64,000 nucleotides of DNA from Actinomycetota bacterium. GTDB taxonomy: Bacteria; Actinomycetota; Thermoleophilia; Gaiellales; Gaiellaceae. How positions within the stretch are numbered: position 1 is the stretch's first letter; each line of letters starts with the position of its first letter. The position numbers and the translations under genes are program-made. The notes under the pieces were generated by a model. The model made no database searches. It was not told where the DNA came from and saw only the letters and a list, made by a program, of their open reading frames with translations. The DNA lies in NCBI GenBank assembly GCA_009702325.1, contig WLID01000002.1, forward strand, positions 1 to 64,000, written 5' to 3'. Below are positions 8,408-17,150 of this stretch, piece after piece.

Positions 8408-9785
8408 CCACACGTGGGTCGGCAGAGCCGCCTGTCTCCTTCATCACCTGACCGACGAAGAATCCGAGCAGACCTTGCTTGCCGCCGCGGTACTGCTCGA
8501 CCTGCCCAGGGTTTGCCTCGATCACTGCTGCGATCACCGGCTCAAGCGCTGACGCGTCAGACACGGCCTTTTGTGCGACGTACGGTTCCGCGCTGAAGCC
8601 AGGATCGCCAACGTGTGAGAGCGCGTCGTCGAAGACCGCGCGCGGAATCTCGGAGCGGGAAGCAACGAGCTTCGTGAACTCTTCAGGATTGACTGCACTG
8701 GGGTTAATGCCGGTTGCGACGAAGGCGTTCGCCAGCACGTTCGCTGCCTCTTTCGGATCGGCGCCACCATCGACAACAGCGGCCCAGAGGCGGTCGAGCC
8801 CGCCGGTTACGAGAACGTCGGCGTCGTAGAACGACAAGGTGTTCGCGATGCGACGGATGCGCGCGGTCGGCAGCTCACCGATTTGGCCGCGCAGCCCTTC
8901 GATCATCTCGGGTGCCGGGTGGAGAGGCACGAGGTCAGGCTCGGGGAAGTAGCGGTAGTCCTGCGCCTCTTCCTTCGAGCGCATTGGCGCCGACTCTTCA
9001 GCCGTCGGGTCGAAATGGAGTGTCTCCTGGTCGACCGTGCCGCCGTTCTCGTAGATCTTGATCTGGCGGGCGATCTCGCGCTCGATCCCCTTTGCCGCAA
9101 AGTTGAACGAGTTCATGTTCTTCAGCTCGGTGCGTGTGCGGAGCTCGTCTGAACCTGCGGGGCGCACCGACACGTTCACGTCGAAACGCATCGAGCCCTT
9201 GTCGAGCTCAGCGTCCGAGAGTCCGAGCTCCACGACCGTCTGGCGGAGCAGCTGGAGGAAGCGCTTCGCAACGTCGGCCGAGTGGATGTTCGGCGCGGTG
9301 ACGATTTCGACAAGCGGCGAGCCACCGCGGTTGAAGTCCACGAGCGTGGCGGTCGCGCCCTGGATTCGTCCTGATGTCGCGACATGCACGTTCTTTGCGG
9401 CGTCCTCCTCAAGGTGCGCACGGACGATGCCGATTTCGACCTCCCCATCGGCGGTCGGAACGACGAGGCGACCGTTCGCGCAGAGCGGTTCGTCGTACTG
9501 ACTGATCTGGTACGCCTTCGGGAGATCGGGGTAGAAGTAGTTCTTTCGGTGGAAGATCGCGCGGTCGGCAATCGTGCACTCAAGCGCCAGGCCAAGCTTG
9601 ATCGTCTCCTCGATCGCCCGCCGGTTTGGCACAGGGAGCGCGCCCGGGAATGCGAGACACACCGGGCAAGTCTGGGTGTTTGGCTCGCCGCCGTAGCCGT
9701 TGCGGCAGCGGCAGAACATCTTCGTGGCGGTCTTCAGCTGGACGTGGATCTCCAGGCCGATAACGGGTTCCCAGGTCGTGCTCAC
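8373..9785 (-). CDS. gatB: Asp/Glu-tRNA amidotransferase subunit B
   Basis: Subunit of the GatCAB complex that converts Glu-tRNA-Gln and Asp-tRNA-Asn to the cognate amides; 470 aa. GatB binds the tRNA and carries the kinase site. Signatures are GLEIHVQL, the zinc-site pair CRCRNGYGG...CPVCLAFPG, RKNYFYPDLPKAYQISQYD and a C-terminal YqeY-like tail (QVMKETGGSADPRVV). The GTG start overlaps the gatA stop (GTGA). Confidence 0.97.
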   Translation of the reverse strand: MSTTWEPVIGLEIHVQLKTATKMFCRCRNGYGGEPNTQTCPVCLAFPGALPVPNRRAIEETIKLGLALECTIADRAIFHRKNYFYPDLPKAYQISQYDEPLCANGRLVVPTADGEVEIGIVRAHLEEDAAKNVHVATSGRIQGATATLVDFNRGGSPLVEIVTAPNIHSADVAKRFLQLLRQTVVELGLSDAELDKGSMRFDVNVSVRPAGSDELRTRTELKNMNSFNFAAKGIEREIARQIKIYENGGTVDQETLHFDPTAEESAPMRSKEEAQDYRYFPEPDLVPLHPAPEMIEGLRGQIGELPTARIRRIANTLSFYDADVLVTGGLDRLWAAVVDGGADPKEAANVLANAFVATGINPSAVNPEEFTKLVASRSEIPRAVFDDALSHVGDPGFSAEPYVAQKAVSDASALEPVIAAVIEANPGQVEQYRGGKQGLLGFFVGQVMKETGGSADPRVVSELVREQLGA

Positions 9786-11194
9786 CGGAGGCGCTCCGGA
9801 ACAACGTCGAAGCCGATCGCCTGCTCAAGCGCGTGACCCAGCCGGTAGAGCGTCGATTCGGAGAACTGTGGGCCGACGAGCTGCAGACCCACCGGCAGAC
9901 CGTCGGAGAGACCGCACGGGATCGACAGACCTGGCAGACCGGCCATGTTCGCCGGGATCGTGAGCACATCGGTGAGGTACATCGCGAGCGGATCCTGTGC
10001 CTTGGCGCCGAGCGGGAACGCGGTGGTGGCACAGGTTGGCGAGACGAGTACGTCGAACCGCTCAAACAGTGCGTCGTGCTCGCGCTTGATCACCGTGCGC
10101 ACCTTCTGCGCGGTGCCATAAAACGCGTCGTAGTACCCCGAAGAGAGCGCGTAGGTGCCGAGCATGATCCTCCGCTTTACCTCGTCGCCGAAACCGTCGT
10201 GGCGGGTGTGCATCACCATCTCGCGGAAGTCGACGCCTTCCGACCGGAGGCCGTAGCGGACACCGTCGTAGCGTGCGAGGTTCGACGACGCTTCGGCCGG
10301 AGCGACGAGGTAGTAGCAGGCAAGGCCGTACTCGACCGACAGCGGCAGCTCGCACTCTTCAATCGTGGCGCCCAGCTCTTCGGCCTTCGCCAACGCCGCC
10401 TCGCAGGCAGCCTTCACGCCGGGCTCGATGCCCTCGACTTCGTTTAGCTGCCGCGGCAGTCCAATCCGGAGCCCCTTCAGGTCTGTTCCCTCTGGGAGGG
10501 CGATCGGTGGCACGTCGACGGTGGTGGAGTCGTTCTCGTCGCGCCCGCTGATGATGCGGTAGAGCAGCGCGTTGTCGCGCACGTTTTTCGTCACCGGGCC
10601 AACCTGGTCGAGGCTTGAGGCGAACGCGACAACACCAAAGCGCGACACGGTGCCGTAGGTTGGCCGCAGGCCGACGTTGCCGCAGAATGCCGACGGAAGC
10701 TTGACCGAGCCGCCGGTATCGGAGCCAAGCGCCCACGGCGCGAGTCCAGCCGACACGGCTGCTGCCGACCCGCCGCCCGACCCACCCGGAACCCGCGAGA
10801 GATCCCACGGGTTGTGGGTTGGGCCGTACGCCGAGTTCTCGGTGGATGAGCCCATGGCGAACTCGTCGGTGTTCGTCTTGCCGAGGAGCGTCATGCCGGC
10901 CGCGCGACACTTCGCTGCGACCGTTGCGTCGAACACGGGCACGTAGTTTTCGAGGATCTTCGAGGCGGCGGTCGTGCGAACACCGCGCGTCGAGATCACG
11001 TCTTTGAGAGCGATCGGGATCCCGCTGCCGTCGGGTTCGTCAACGAGCGTCAGGAAGGCGTGAAGCTCGCCATCGTGCTCGTTGATCGCGTCGCGGTAGG
11101 CCTGCCACAGCTCGACCGAAGAGACCTGGCCCGACTCGACAAGAGCAAGTGCCTCCTCGGCGGTAAGCCGGAGCGTGTCGATGCCGGCGCTCAC
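9782..11194 (-). CDS. gatA: Asp/Glu-tRNA amidotransferase subunit A
   Basis: Amidase-signature enzyme, 470 aa, releasing ammonia from glutamine for GatB. The Ser-cisSer-Lys triad is visible as IALKDVI and GSDTGGSVK, with the Gly/Ser-rich stretch PGGSGGGSAAAV. Overlaps gatC by GTGA. With gatB and gatC it forms a complete operon, implying that this organism makes Gln-tRNA and/or Asn-tRNA by the indirect route. Confidence 0.97.
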   Translation of the reverse strand: MSAGIDTLRLTAEEALALVESGQVSSVELWQAYRDAINEHDGELHAFLTLVDEPDGSGIPIALKDVISTRGVRTTAASKILENYVPVFDATVAAKCRAAGMTLLGKTNTDEFAMGSSTENSAYGPTHNPWDLSRVPGGSGGGSAAAVSAGLAPWALGSDTGGSVKLPSAFCGNVGLRPTYGTVSRFGVVAFASSLDQVGPVTKNVRDNALLYRIISGRDENDSTTVDVPPIALPEGTDLKGLRIGLPRQLNEVEGIEPGVKAACEAALAKAEELGATIEECELPLSVEYGLACYYLVAPAEASSNLARYDGVRYGLRSEGVDFREMVMHTRHDGFGDEVKRRIMLGTYALSSGYYDAFYGTAQKVRTVIKREHDALFERFDVLVSPTCATTAFPLGAKAQDPLAMYLTDVLTIPANMAGLPGLSIPCGLSDGLPVGLQLVGPQFSESTLYRLGHALEQAIGFDVVPERLR

Positions 11195-11472
11195 GCGGGC
11201 GGCACCCGGAAGTGATCGTCATCACGCTCGGGAGCGTTGGCGAACGCCTCATCCTGCGTGAGCGATGTGTGCGGGACATCTTCACCCCACGCATTCGACA
11301 CTTCGAGCGGATGCGACGTCGGCGGCACATCCGATAGGTCGAGTTCAGCGACCTTTCCGACCGCCTCAAGGATCGCCGACAGCTGGCCCTGGAACCGTTC
11401 GACCTCAGCGTCGTTCAGCTCGAGCCGTGCGAGCCGCGCAACGTGAAGCACCTCTTCCTTTGTGATCGCCAT
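11191..11472 (-). CDS. gatC: Asp/Glu-tRNA amidotransferase subunit C
   Basis: Small stabilising subunit of GatCAB, 93 aa. The N-terminal EVLHVARLARLELND and the C-terminal DEAFANAPERDDDHFRVP are family hallmarks. The ATG at 11472 has a strong Shine-Dalgarno (GGAGGTCTGAAG), unlike most operon heads here, and a GATAAT box at 11501-11506. First gene of gatCAB. Confidence 0.95.
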   Translation of the reverse strand: MAITKEEVLHVARLARLELNDAEVERFQGQLSAILEAVGKVAELDLSDVPPTSHPLEVSNAWGEDVPHTSLTQDEAFANAPERDDDHFRVPPA

Positions 11473-11500
11473 CTTCAGACCTCCGCCTGCATCCTGCCCG

Positions 11501-11506
11501 ATTATC
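11501..11506 (-). promoter_or_regulatory. -10 box of gatCAB
   Basis: GATAAT on the minus strand, 28 nt before the gatC ATG, leaving room for the Shine-Dalgarno. Confidence 0.4.
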
Positions 11507-11541
11507 GCGAAGCGACCGCGGACTACCGCGTTCACAACGAC

Positions 11542-11564
11542 GAAGGGCCCCTTGCGGAGCCCTC
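11542..11564 (-). terminator. Hairpin terminator after the cold-shock gene
   Basis: GAGGGCTCC-GCAA-GGGGCCCTTC, about 9 bp with a GCAA tetraloop, 25 nt after the csp stop; no U-tract. Confidence 0.55.
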
Positions 11565-11589
11565 CGACAACACTGGTTCCGACGAAACG

Positions 11590-11790
11590 CTAGGCGGCCT
11601 GAACGTTCGCAGCCTGCAGGCCCTTATCGCCCTGCACGACCTCGAACGACACGCGCTGACCCTCGGTCAGCGACTTGTAGCCGTCCATCTCGATGGCGGA
11701 GAAGTGCACGAACACGTCGTCGCCACCCTCACGCTCGATGAAACCGAAGCCCTTTTCGTTCGAAAACCATTTAACGGTGCCCTCAGCCAA
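11590..11790 (-). CDS. Cold-shock domain protein
   Basis: Single cold-shock domain RNA chaperone, 66 aa. RNP-1 is KGFGFIER and RNP-2 is VFVHF. I place the start at a TTG (11790), because AEGTVKWF is where the family begins and a purine-rich AAGGGAGTAGGGAG sits just before it; an upstream ATG would add 14 residues unlike the family. Flanked by its own hairpin terminator, so probably monocistronic. Confidence 0.92.
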   Translation of the reverse strand: MAEGTVKWFSNEKGFGFIEREGGDDVFVHFSAIEMDGYKSLTEGQRVSFEVVQGDKGLQAANVQAA

Positions 11791-11946
11791 CTCCCTACTC
11801 CCTTTCAACACTGGATGCGGAATCTCCGTCAACCGACGGAAACGCGGAGAAGATAGCAGGGTCCGTGTGAAAGTGGACCGCGGAGTGCACGGCAGATCGT
11901 GGTCGTCATTGAAAGAGCGTTGCCCAATCGGGCGGCGAAGCGCGGG

Positions 11947-12783
11947 TTAGAGCCCCCGACGAAGGCGTGCGCACCGCACGGCGTTCTCGAGCAGACACGC
12001 GATTGTCATGGGCCCGACACCGCCGGGCACCGGCGTCATCATCCCGGCGACGTCCGCGACGTTGCGGTCGACATCGCCGACAACACCGGCCTCGGTGCGA
12101 TTGATACCGACGTCGATCACAACAGCTCCCGGCTTCACCATGTCGGCTGTGACCGTCCCCGGACGCCCGGTTGCGACGACGAGCACGTCAGCTCGGCGGG
12201 TGTGCGCAGCAAGATCTTTGGTGCGGGAATGGCACACGGTGACCGTCGCGTTTGCCTGCTGAAGGAGCGCTGCCGCCGGCTTGCCGACGATGTCGCTGCG
12301 TCCCACAACAACGACCTCGGCACCACTGAGCGGCACGTTGTACTCCTGAAGAATCTCCATCACGCCAAGTGCTGTTGCCGGAATCAGCACGGCGCTCCCG
12401 AGGGTCAGCTCGCCGACGTTCGACGGATGGAAGCAGTCGACATCCTTTTCGGGCGCAACCGCGCGAATGACCTTGTCTTCCGAAATATGTGCAGGCACCG
12501 GCAACTGCACGAGAATCGCGTCGACGGCGTCATCGTTGTTCAGCTCGTCAATCTTCGCGAGCAGTTCAGCCTCGGAGGTCGAGTCAGGCATCCGCACATC
12601 GACGGCACGCACGCCTGCCGCGGTTGCCGCCTTGTGCTTGAGCTCGATGTAGATGTGCGAGGCGGGATCGTCGCCGACAAGGACGGTTGCGAGCCCGAGC
12701 CCACCAAGCGCCGCAACGTCCTCGGCGATCTTCGCGCGCACCTTCTCGGCAAGCGCCTTGCCGTCCATCACAATCGCAGTCAT
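11947..12783 (-). CDS. folD: Methylenetetrahydrofolate dehydrogenase/cyclohydrolase
   Basis: Bifunctional one-carbon enzyme interconverting 5,10-methylene- and 10-formyl-THF; 278 aa. Catalytic YIELKHKAA (Y..K), DAILVQLPVP, VVVVGRSDIVGKPAA and TPVPGGVGPMT match the family. ATG 12783 is taken; a GTG two codons earlier is possible. It is divergent from a small plus-strand gene and shares an AT-rich TATA core with it (12796-12801). Confidence 0.96.
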   Translation of the reverse strand: MTAIVMDGKALAEKVRAKIAEDVAALGGLGLATVLVGDDPASHIYIELKHKAATAAGVRAVDVRMPDSTSEAELLAKIDELNNDDAVDAILVQLPVPAHISEDKVIRAVAPEKDVDCFHPSNVGELTLGSAVLIPATALGVMEILQEYNVPLSGAEVVVVGRSDIVGKPAAALLQQANATVTVCHSRTKDLAAHTRRADVLVVATGRPGTVTADMVKPGAVVIDVGINRTEAGVVGDVDRNVADVAGMMTPVPGGVGPMTIACLLENAVRCARLRRGL

Positions 12784-12794
12784 CTGCACACGAA

Positions 12795-12801
12795 GTTATA
12801 T
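12795..12801. promoter_or_regulatory. Shared -10 region between folD and the divergent small gene
   Basis: The plus strand reads TTATAT (12796-12801) and the minus strand TATAAC (12795-12800); each is a plausible -10 for the gene it faces, 15 and 11 nt from the starts. Confidence 0.4.
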
Positions 12802-12816
12802 GGTGCGCCGGAGCGC

Positions 12817-13113
12817 ATGATCGCCTTGGTGTTCAGCTACGACGTCACCGACGTCGACGAGTTCGTGAAGGTCTACGGCCCCGACGGTGAGTGGTCCCAG
12901 TTCTTCCGTGGCGGGAACGGCTTCATCGGCACCGAGCTGATCCGCGACGTCGAACTCGTCAGCCGATTTCTCGTAATCGACCGGTGGGATTCCCGCGATG
13001 CCTACAACGAGTTCGTCGAGGCAAACCGCGAGGAGTACATGCGTCGGGTCGACGAAACGGTGTTCCTGTACGACCAGGAACTCCGACTCGGCACGTTCGA
13101 AAACGTCTGGTAG
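12817..13113 (+). CDS. Small dimeric alpha/beta-barrel (ABM-like) protein
   Basis: 98 aa with the pattern of antibiotic-biosynthesis-monooxygenase-like ferredoxin folds: MIALVFSYDV at the N-terminus, then GFIGTELIRD and SRFLVIDRWDSRDAYNEFV. Proteins of this fold include haem-degrading and quinol monooxygenases as well as many of unknown function, so no reaction is assigned. ATG 12817 begins the conserved part; the longer open frame is antisense to folD. It abuts pdxS tail to tail with no gap. Confidence 0.7.
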   Translation: MIALVFSYDVTDVDEFVKVYGPDGEWSQFFRGGNGFIGTELIRDVELVSRFLVIDRWDSRDAYNEFVEANREEYMRRVDETVFLYDQELRLGTFENVW

Positions 13114-13998
13114 CTACCAGCCGCGCGACTCGAGCAGGTCGCTCGCGCCGAGCGTTGATGTTGCGATCCCGACCATCGCCTCGCCGAGACCGGCCGAGAC
13201 ACGGGCCACAACATCAGCATCCATGTAGTGCGTTGTTGCTTCGACGATCGCGCGCGCCCGCTTCTCGGGATCGCCCGACTTGAAGATGCCGGAGCCGACG
13301 AACACACCGTCGGCACCAAGCTGCATGCAGAGTGACGCGTCGGCGGGGGTCGCGATTCCACCGGCGGTGAACATCACGACGGGCAGGCGACCGTTGGCGG
13401 CCACCCACTGCACGAGCTCAAGCGGAGCCTGCAGGTTCTTCGCTTCGGTGTAGAGCTCGTCGTCGCGCAGCGAAACAAGCCGCCGAATACCGCCGGTGAT
13501 CGACCGCATGTGCGTGACCGCGTTGCTGACGTCTCCGGTTCCGGCCTCGCCTTTCGAGCGGATCATTGCCGCGCCCTCAGCGATGCGCCGTAGCGCCTCA
13601 CCAAGGTTCGTGGCACCGCAAACGAACGGCACTTTGAAATCCCACTTGTTGACGTGATGCAAGTTGTCGGCAGGCGTGAGCACTTCCGACTCGTCGATGT
13701 AGTCGACGTCGAGCGCTTCGAGCACCTGCGCTTCGGCGAAGTGGCCGATGCGGCACTTGGCCATGACGGGAATCGTCACAGCTGCCTGAATGCCCTTGAT
13801 CATGTCGGGGTCGGACATGCGCGCGACACCACCGTCGACACGGATGTCGGCCGGGACGCGCTCAAGCGCCATGACAGCGCAGGCGCCTGCTTCCTCGGCG
13901 ATCTTCGCCTGCTCAGCGTTGACGACATCCATGATCACGCCGCCCTTCAACATCTCGGCGAGGCCGCTCTTGACGCGCATTGTTCCGTGCTCAGTCAT
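13114..13998 (-). CDS. pdxS: Pyridoxal 5'-phosphate synthase subunit PdxS
   Basis: Synthase subunit of DXP-independent vitamin B6 biosynthesis, making PLP from ribose 5-P, glyceraldehyde 3-P and ammonia; 294 aa TIM barrel. The two active-site lysines lie in VMAKCRIGH and RSKGEAGTG, and [15 protein letters not shown] is diagnostic. The glutaminase partner pdxT is usually adjacent but is not in the window. The ATG has a TAGCAT box 7 nt upstream, so the transcript is likely leaderless. Confidence 0.97.
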   Translation of the reverse strand: MTEHGTMRVKSGLAEMLKGGVIMDVVNAEQAKIAEEAGACAVMALERVPADIRVDGGVARMSDPDMIKGIQAAVTIPVMAKCRIGHFAEAQVLEALDVDYIDESEVLTPADNLHHVNKWDFKVPFVCGATNLGEALRRIAEGAAMIRSKGEAGTGDVSNAVTHMRSITGGIRRLVSLRDDELYTEAKNLQAPLELVQWVAANGRLPVVMFTAGGIATPADASLCMQLGADGVFVGSGIFKSGDPEKRARAIVEATTHYMDADVVARVSAGLGEAMVGIATSTLGASDLLESRGW

Positions 13999-14005
13999 GT
14001 CGGCA

Positions 14006-14011
14006 ATGCTA
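14006..14011 (-). promoter_or_regulatory. -10 box of pdxS
   Basis: TAGCAT, 7 nt before the pdxS ATG. Confidence 0.55.
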
Positions 14012-14015
14012 GCGG

Positions 14016-14034
14016 CCGGGCCTCATCTGCCCGG
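14016..14034 (-). terminator. Short GC hairpin after the 94-aa gene
   Basis: CCGGGC-7 nt-GCCCGG just downstream of the gene ending at 14046; it abuts the pdxS -10. No U-tract. Confidence 0.3.
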
Positions 14035-14045
14035 AGGACTGTGCG

Positions 14046-14330
14046 CTACGTGGCCGGAGGCGGCGGAACGGGCGGTGCAGCAGGAGCCGGAGCAGGCTCG
14101 ATCTCTGCTGGTGCCGGGGCTGGGTCGGCAGGGGCCGGCTGAATCACGTTGTCGTCGATCACGACGAACTGCCGGTCGCCTGGGCCGAACTCAACAATCA
14201 CCTGCATGACCGACTGCTCGGCGGTGAGGACGGTGAAGGCGTCAACGACGAGACCTTCAACGTGTTCTTCGCCTGAGAGGTCGCGTGAGACGAGAACGCG
14301 ATCACCGACGCTGTAGGGGTGCTCTGCCAT
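14046..14330 (-). CDS. Hypothetical protein with a beta-rich N-terminus and Pro/Ala tail
   Basis: 94 aa. Residues 1-65 look like a small SH3-like or KOW-like barrel (YSVGDRVLVSRDLSG, then VIVEFGPGDRQFVVIDDNVI). The remainder is a Pro/Ala linker (PAPADPAPAPAEIEPAPAP) with no target sequence. No signal peptide. It follows a secreted protein gene by 7 bp and is probably cotranscribed. Family not recognised. Confidence 0.6.
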   Translation of the reverse strand: MAEHPYSVGDRVLVSRDLSGEEHVEGLVVDAFTVLTAEQSVMQVIVEFGPGDRQFVVIDDNVIQPAPADPAPAPAEIEPAPAPAAPPVPPPPAT

Positions 14331-14337
14331 CGTCGCG

Positions 14338-14718
14338 CTACTCGAGTCTTGCTTCTTCGCGCAAGAACATCTCTTCGCAGTTGGTCTTCTTCGGCCCGGC
14401 TCCCGCGGCGAATGCGCGGAGCATCGTGTAGTTCGTGACGCGCCGGTTCGATACTTCCTGGGCCTTTTCCGCCGAGTGGATCACAAGGTTGGTGAGCGAA
14501 TCCAGGCTGATCGTGCAACCACGGAGGACCTTCAAGATCAGGGCTTCGTACGGAACGAGCTGCGTCGGCGTCGGTCGCTTGCCGTGATGGTCGATCACGT
14601 ACAGCGCTTCGCCGTGCCCACCCCGCGCAGCGTGAACGTTGGCCGCGGCCGCGAGCGCTGCAAACGCAAGCGACGCAACGACGATCACGAACGCTGTCAG
14701 GCGAATAGCGTGCGACAT
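14338..14718 (-). CDS. Hypothetical secreted protein
   Basis: 126 aa with a signal peptide (MSHAIRLTAFVIVVASLAF then an alanine stretch, cleavage probably near ANVHA). The mature part has two cysteines (GCTISL, KKTNCEEM) that could form a disulfide, and otherwise no known motif. I chose ATG 14718 over ATGs at 14724 and 14736 because a TACGGT box sits 8 nt upstream of it. First gene of a two-gene unit. Confidence 0.6.
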   Translation of the reverse strand: MSHAIRLTAFVIVVASLAFAALAAAANVHAARGGHGEALYVIDHHGKRPTPTQLVPYEALILKVLRGCTISLDSLTNLVIHSAEKAQEVSNRRVTNYTMLRAFAAGAGPKKTNCEEMFLREEARLE

Positions 14719-14726
14719 GAGCATTG

Positions 14727-14732
14727 ACCGTA
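14727..14732 (-). promoter_or_regulatory. -10 box of the secreted-protein gene
   Basis: TACGGT, 8 nt before the ATG at 14718. Confidence 0.45.
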
Positions 14733-14804
14733 GCATCGGAACGTAAGGAATTTCCTAGGTACCCGCCCTGCCGATCCAGGCATCTTCGCGTTGCGCCGGG
14801 TCGG

Positions 14805-15350
14805 CTAACAGAGTTCGGTGATGCGACCCGAGTCGGTGTCGTACAGAAACCCTCCGACCTTCAGCTGGCCGAGGTACGGCGACGATCGGAGCCGTTGCAC
14901 GTCGCTCGCAATCGCAGCCTCTTGCTCTGTTCCCATGAGGAACGACAGGCTTCGGGTGTCTGGGCCGCCCGCTTCGTGAATCGCGTCGTGCACCTGGTCT
15001 TCGGTATTCGCGAACATCCGGCAACTCGTGTGCCCGATCACCATCGCGCGATCGACGCCCAGGAGGTACGAGGCGAGCACGAGCGTTCGGATCACGTCGT
15101 CGGTTACGCGCGCGCCAGCGTTTCGGAGAATCTTCGCATCGCCCGGGTCGAGTCCGAGCATGCCGAGCGGCTCGATCCGTGAGTCCATGCAGGTGAGGAT
15201 CGCGAGCCCGCGCGCTGCCGTCGCCGGAAGCCCTTTGAGGCGGAAGCCTGCCGCGTACGCCGCGTTCGCCTCGAGGACATCATCGAAGTTCCGTTCTGTC
15301 AACACCACAACATCGTAGGCCGAGAAGCCATCGCTCAGCGGTTGCGACAC
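14805..15350 (-). CDS. Beta-carbonic anhydrase
   Basis: Zinc enzyme interconverting CO2 and bicarbonate; 181 aa, similar in layout to the Rv1284-type of mycobacteria. Zn ligands and the Asp-Arg dyad are visible as C54-M-D56-S-R58 and H107-T-S-C110, with ILRNAGARVTDDVIRTL between. The first ~30 residues precede the usual core. The GTG start overlaps the 3' end of the upstream membrane-protein gene by 16 bp, suggesting coupled translation. Confidence 0.88.
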   Translation of the reverse strand: MSQPLSDGFSAYDVVVLTERNFDDVLEANAAYAAGFRLKGLPATAARGLAILTCMDSRIEPLGMLGLDPGDAKILRNAGARVTDDVIRTLVLASYLLGVDRAMVIGHTSCRMFANTEDQVHDAIHEAGGPDTRSLSFLMGTEQEAAIASDVQRLRSSPYLGQLKVGGFLYDTDSGRITELC

Positions 15351-17005
15351 GCTTCTGATGCAGAACGACGACCCACGATCTCAGTAAAACCTGGCGTTTT
15401 GAGCAGGCCGTCGATCTTTTTCGGGATGGACAACGTGAACGTCCCAGGGCGCGTCAACACAAGTTCCGTCATGCCGTCGGCACGCGGGTGAGCGCAGCTG
15501 ACGTTGGACGAGAGCGCCCAGTACGGAGTGAACCTGACGCGCAGCAGGTAGTCGCCTGAGGCGCTGACGTTGCCGGCGATCGTTCGGTGGCTGAACTCTG
15601 TGACCGCTGCTCGATGGGCGCCTTCGATCATTCCGCTCGGTCGCGGCACTTCAAAGATCGTCCATGCCCTTGAACGGAACACAACGGCGAGGCCTGTCTC
15701 TCCCGACATCAGCAGCCGCTTCTCGGTTGGACCACCGTTCTTGTCGAGGCGGGACGATGGGAGCAGGACGAATGACACAGCCATCGTGTGAAGCCAGCGC
15801 CGATACTCGGCTGCCGACAGGTGCCTGTCGTACAGCACGGGACTGACTTCTTTGTCGAGTTGGCGGTACCAGCCACGAGCGAGTGGATAACCCGCCTTCG
15901 GGATCCAGTAGGCCTCCCAATGATCCGCGGTCGGGACGACCTCGATGCGGTGCACGCGATCAGCGTGCTGCGAGAGATATGTGAGAGCCGGCGCCCAATA
16001 CCGTGATGCTGCTGGCTTGTCGTTCAGCCAATTCGGAATCTGAAGCGCGTAGGGGACGATGTTGTAGGCGAGCGCGGCTGCGAGCGAAGTGAACACGAGC
16101 CGTCGTGGCCGAAAACGAACGAGGACTGCGCTCAGCAGCGCGAGTGGGAACACGACACCACGCAATCGAGCCCAATTGTCTCCAACCGCCCCTGGCACGA
16201 GCCAGAACACCACGGCTCCGATCGCCCAGAGCACGAACAGCATCGCGATTGGACGGGCCCGAACGTCTCGTTCGGAGACCCTGTAGCCGAGCGCCGAAAG
16301 CGCGACGAGGCACAGCATGTCCGCCCAGTGGAACGGGTAGGTGCCGCCGCTCGGAAAGAGCTTGAGGATCACGCCCTCGACGCCAACCACTGCGCCCAGG
16401 CCGATCACGACGGTTGCGACTGTCCGATTGATGGGGCGGTGTACGAGCCAAAGTGCCGCGAGGATCATCACGAGAAACAGGAACGCAAGCGGGCTGAAGC
16501 CGAGTGCAGCAGCGCTGCAGATCAGCGCGAGGGCACTCCGATGTCGCTGGAGCGCCCAGACCGCCGAGAGAACCGCTGCGAACCCGAGGGAGTAGCTGTA
16601 GAGGCCGGTAAACATCGGCGCGGCCGCAAGCACCCCGAAGAGGCGAACGGGCCACAGCCCGAGCTCGCCCCACTGGCGAAACACGATCGACGCGAACAAG
16701 ACTGCCGATGCGACGGAGCCCGCAAAGACAAGTGGGAGGTTTCCGACCGCCGAGGCGAGGAAGTAGTAGAGAAGGCTATATCCCGCCAACGGGTAATGCC
16801 CGGCGTACCAGAGGTTGTCCCACACGAGCGTGCCGTGCTCGACGAGAAACGTCCGGTAGAGATGCACCGACGCGTCCTCAGGCGTGGCGACGACGATGAA
16901 GATCACGCCGGTGACGATCGCAAGCGCGCCGCTCAGCCAGATCTCACGACTCGGAGCTCGCCATCCGTCTGGCGGATGTGACGATGCACCTTGGAGTGCA
17001 GACAT
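15335..17005 (-). CDS. Polytopic membrane protein, glycosyltransferase-like architecture
   Basis: 556 aa with about ten hydrophobic segments in residues 20-350 and a soluble C-terminal region of about 200 aa. The layout (a loop after TM1 with TPEDASVHLYRTFLVEHG, many TMs, then an extracytoplasmic domain) resembles GT-C or 6-pyruvoyl-tetrahydropterin-synthase-related membrane proteins of actinobacteria. No exact family is claimed. ATG 17005 is preferred because a TAGCCT box lies 7 nt upstream. It is divergent from the BLUF gene and overlaps the carbonic anhydrase gene at its 3' end. Confidence 0.65.
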   Translation of the reverse strand: MSALQGASSHPPDGWRAPSREIWLSGALAIVTGVIFIVVATPEDASVHLYRTFLVEHGTLVWDNLWYAGHYPLAGYSLLYYFLASAVGNLPLVFAGSVASAVLFASIVFRQWGELGLWPVRLFGVLAAAPMFTGLYSYSLGFAAVLSAVWALQRHRSALALICSAAALGFSPLAFLFLVMILAALWLVHRPINRTVATVVIGLGAVVGVEGVILKLFPSGGTYPFHWADMLCLVALSALGYRVSERDVRARPIAMLFVLWAIGAVVFWLVPGAVGDNWARLRGVVFPLALLSAVLVRFRPRRLVFTSLAAALAYNIVPYALQIPNWLNDKPAASRYWAPALTYLSQHADRVHRIEVVPTADHWEAYWIPKAGYPLARGWYRQLDKEVSPVLYDRHLSAAEYRRWLHTMAVSFVLLPSSRLDKNGGPTEKRLLMSGETGLAVVFRSRAWTIFEVPRPSGMIEGAHRAAVTEFSHRTIAGNVSASGDYLLRVRFTPYWALSSNVSCAHPRADGMTELVLTRPGTFTLSIPKKIDGLLKTPGFTEIVGRRSASEACRNR

Positions 17006-17012
17006 GACAACC

Positions 17013-17018
17013 AGGCTA
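17013..17018 (-). promoter_or_regulatory. -10 box of the membrane-protein gene
   Basis: TAGCCT, 7 nt before the ATG at 17005. Confidence 0.5.
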
Positions 17019-17057
17019 GGAGCGGGATTGGTCGGCGGGGCCGGTTTTTCGCCTCTT

Positions 17058-17073
17058 GAGACCAACTGGTCTC
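17058..17073. repeat. Inverted repeat between the membrane-protein and BLUF genes
   Basis: GAGACCA-AC-TGGTCTC, two perfect 7-bp arms around 2 nt, lying between two divergent starts. It could be an operator; no regulator is identified. Confidence 0.45.
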
Positions 17074-17135
17074 CACTCCGTGCCCGCACTGTCACATCGA
17101 CGCTGTCGATCCCTCAATCCAGGGATCGGCCGGCC

Positions 17136-17141
17136 GATAAT
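17136..17141 (+). promoter_or_regulatory. -10 box of the BLUF gene
   Basis: GATAAT, 9 nt before the ATG at 17151. Confidence 0.45.
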
Positions 17142-17150
17142 CGCAGCGAG

